Assembly: GCA_012511355.1 (NCBI GenBank)
Contig: JAAZGG010000129.1
Span: 1-6,575 of the forward strand
Length of the DNA: 6,575 nt
Direction: 5' to 3'
DNA from: a bacterium
GTDB taxonomy: Bacteria; Bacillota_I; Bacilli_A; RFN20; UBA1709
Numbering within the stretch: position 1 is the stretch's first letter; the number at the start of each line of letters is the position of its first letter. The position numbers and the translations under genes were made by a program. The notes below the pieces were generated by a model. That model searched no databases, was not told the DNA's origin, and worked only from the letters and a program-made list of their open reading frames with translations. Positions 5,771 through 6,575 of this stretch are shown here, one piece after another.

Positions 5771-6575
5771 TTAAACCTCCAAATGATAGATGCGATAACG
5801 TTTATAGATTTCGCTGCCTTCGAAGGACTGAACTAAATTAGTGGATTTAATATTTTCTTCTAAGATAGTTGAGGCTTCAAAGTGTTCGTTTTTGTTTTTA
5901 AGCATATTAGTAGAGAGCAAGTTGTATAAGGCGATGACAACACCTTTATCTTGATAAGCAGGAATGACATATTGTAAAAAGCCGCGACAGGCCTTTATCT
6001 GCTTTTTAGCCTTTAAAAATTTAAAGATATTTATTTTGCCATCAAGTTCTTTTAAAACGGAGTTGTAATCGGGTAGCATCGCACAAAAGCCTATGGGCTT
6101 ATCCTTATCATAGGCGATAGCAACATAATCTTCTTTTACAAAGAAGCGATTCTTTTTTATATAGTCTTGGACGAATTTAGCCGAGGGCGCCATACTCAAG
6201 TTGAGATTAGTACTAGCCTCCTTCATGATGTCATAAAGAGCTTGACCTTGTTTTTTCCACTCTTTAGGATTTAGGGTTTCAAGTTTTAAAGCTGGCAAGT
6301 GTCTTTGAACAAAATTTGCTAGTTTCTCCATCCTTGGTTTATTAAGGGGGATGTTAGCCCTTAAGGCTAAAGTGTCATAGGCTTTTGTAAAGCCTATATT
6401 TTCTAATAAAGTAGGATAATAGGGGGGATTATAAGAGGTAAAAATCATAGGAGGATATTCAAAACCTTCCACTAAGATACCGCGCCGATTATCAGGATCA
6501 TAGGGAGTGTAGCTGCCTTCAATATATTTACAGTTATGTTTTTTACATTCTTTTTTTAAATAGTCAAAGAGTTCA
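5771..6575 (-). CDS. YghO-like GNAT-fold protein, partial, N-terminus beyond window edge
   Basis: The frame stays open through the right edge, giving 267 visible codons ending at TAA (5773-5771). A GTG at 6472 is in frame, but the upstream residues continue the family pattern: GSYTPYDPDNRRGILVEGFE, then PPMIFTSYNPPYYPTLLENI and GFTKAYD. This G-ILVEGF-PP-YNPPYY-GF-KAYD signature is typical of a family of roughly 370-390 aa proteins annotated as YghO-like or GNAT acetyltransferases, so about 100 or more N-terminal residues are missing. The second half carries a GNAT-like fold: YVAIAYDKDKPIGFCAMLPDYN, then GFLQYVIPAYQDKGVVIALY as the acetyl-CoA-binding region, and ILEENIKSTNLVQSFEGSEIYKRYRIY at the C-terminus. 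In the expected Q/RxxGxG/A loop only part of the pattern is present (YQDKGVV), so catalytic activity is uncertain. It is the first visible gene of an operon with the DUF819 gene and rqcH. Confidence 0.75.
   Translation of the reverse strand, partial: ELFDYLKKECKKHNCKYIEGSYTPYDPDNRRGILVEGFEYPPMIFTSYNPPYYPTLLENIGFTKAYDTLALRANIPLNKPRMEKLANFVQRHLPALKLETLNPKEWKKQGQALYDIMKEASTNLNLSMAPSAKFVQDYIKKNRFFVKEDYVAIAYDKDKPIGFCAMLPDYNSVLKELDGKINIFKFLKAKKQIKACRGFLQYVIPAYQDKGVVIALYNLLSTNMLKNKNEHFEASTILEENIKSTNLVQSFEGSEIYKRYRIYHLEV

Noticed and set aside
519..6575. Possible use of genetic code 4 (TGA as Trp), since no gene here ends in TGA
   Set aside because: All genes are full length under the standard bacterial code, tryptophans at conserved positions (such as HVWPQ in the nuclease) use TGG, and no in-frame TGA occurs. 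Seven stops are too few to show that TGA is avoided.

Overview
The window is AT-rich, tightly packed bacterial DNA. Its gene set points to a low-GC Firmicute-type genome (Bacilli, Erysipelotrichia or an Acholeplasma-like lineage). The markers are a Gram-positive type-2 peptide deformylase, a YlbF homologue directly upstream of rsmD, an RqcH/FbpA protein, a DUF819 membrane protein, a lipoprotein with a lipobox, and AGGAGGTG-type ribosome binding sites. All seven visible stop codons are TAA or TAG. Tryptophan is encoded by TGG and no in-frame TGA interrupts a gene, so the standard bacterial code fits. The species cannot be named from this sequence alone.

Layout, left to right. (1) Positions 1-405, minus strand: the N-terminal part of an HTH-nucleotidyltransferase (MNT-type) protein, cut by the left edge. 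(2) Positions 406-518: a 113-bp spacer with two near-identical dyads 32 bp apart, a third half-site, and a strong sigma-A-like promoter for the HTH-MNT gene. The dyads can be read as operators, as tandem terminators of the upstream gene, or as both. (3) Positions 519-1991, minus strand: def (peptide deformylase) followed by a secreted lipoprotein endonuclease I with a 43-residue Ser/Thr linker, probably one transcript. (4) Positions 1992-2097: a divergent promoter region. (5) Positions 2098-2993, plus strand: ylbF-like gene and rsmD, overlapping by one base. (6) Positions 2994-6575, minus strand: a three-gene operon read from the right edge, consisting of a YghO-like GNAT-fold protein (its N-terminus lies outside the window), a DUF819 transporter-like protein, and rqcH. 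Spacings are 2 and 9 bases.

Three genes concern translation: def removes the N-terminal formyl group, rsmD methylates 16S rRNA, and rqcH rescues stalled 60S-like (50S) complexes by alanine tailing. The rsmD and rqcH genes converge with their stop codons abutting, and one hairpin spanning both stops probably terminates both transcripts.

Most of the window is ordinary core genome. The least ordinary part is the left edge, where the HTH-MNT gene and its repeated dyads look like an autoregulated accessory module whose partner, if any, lies beyond position 1. No IS element, CRISPR array, tRNA or rRNA is visible, and there is no stretch over 300 bases without a gene.
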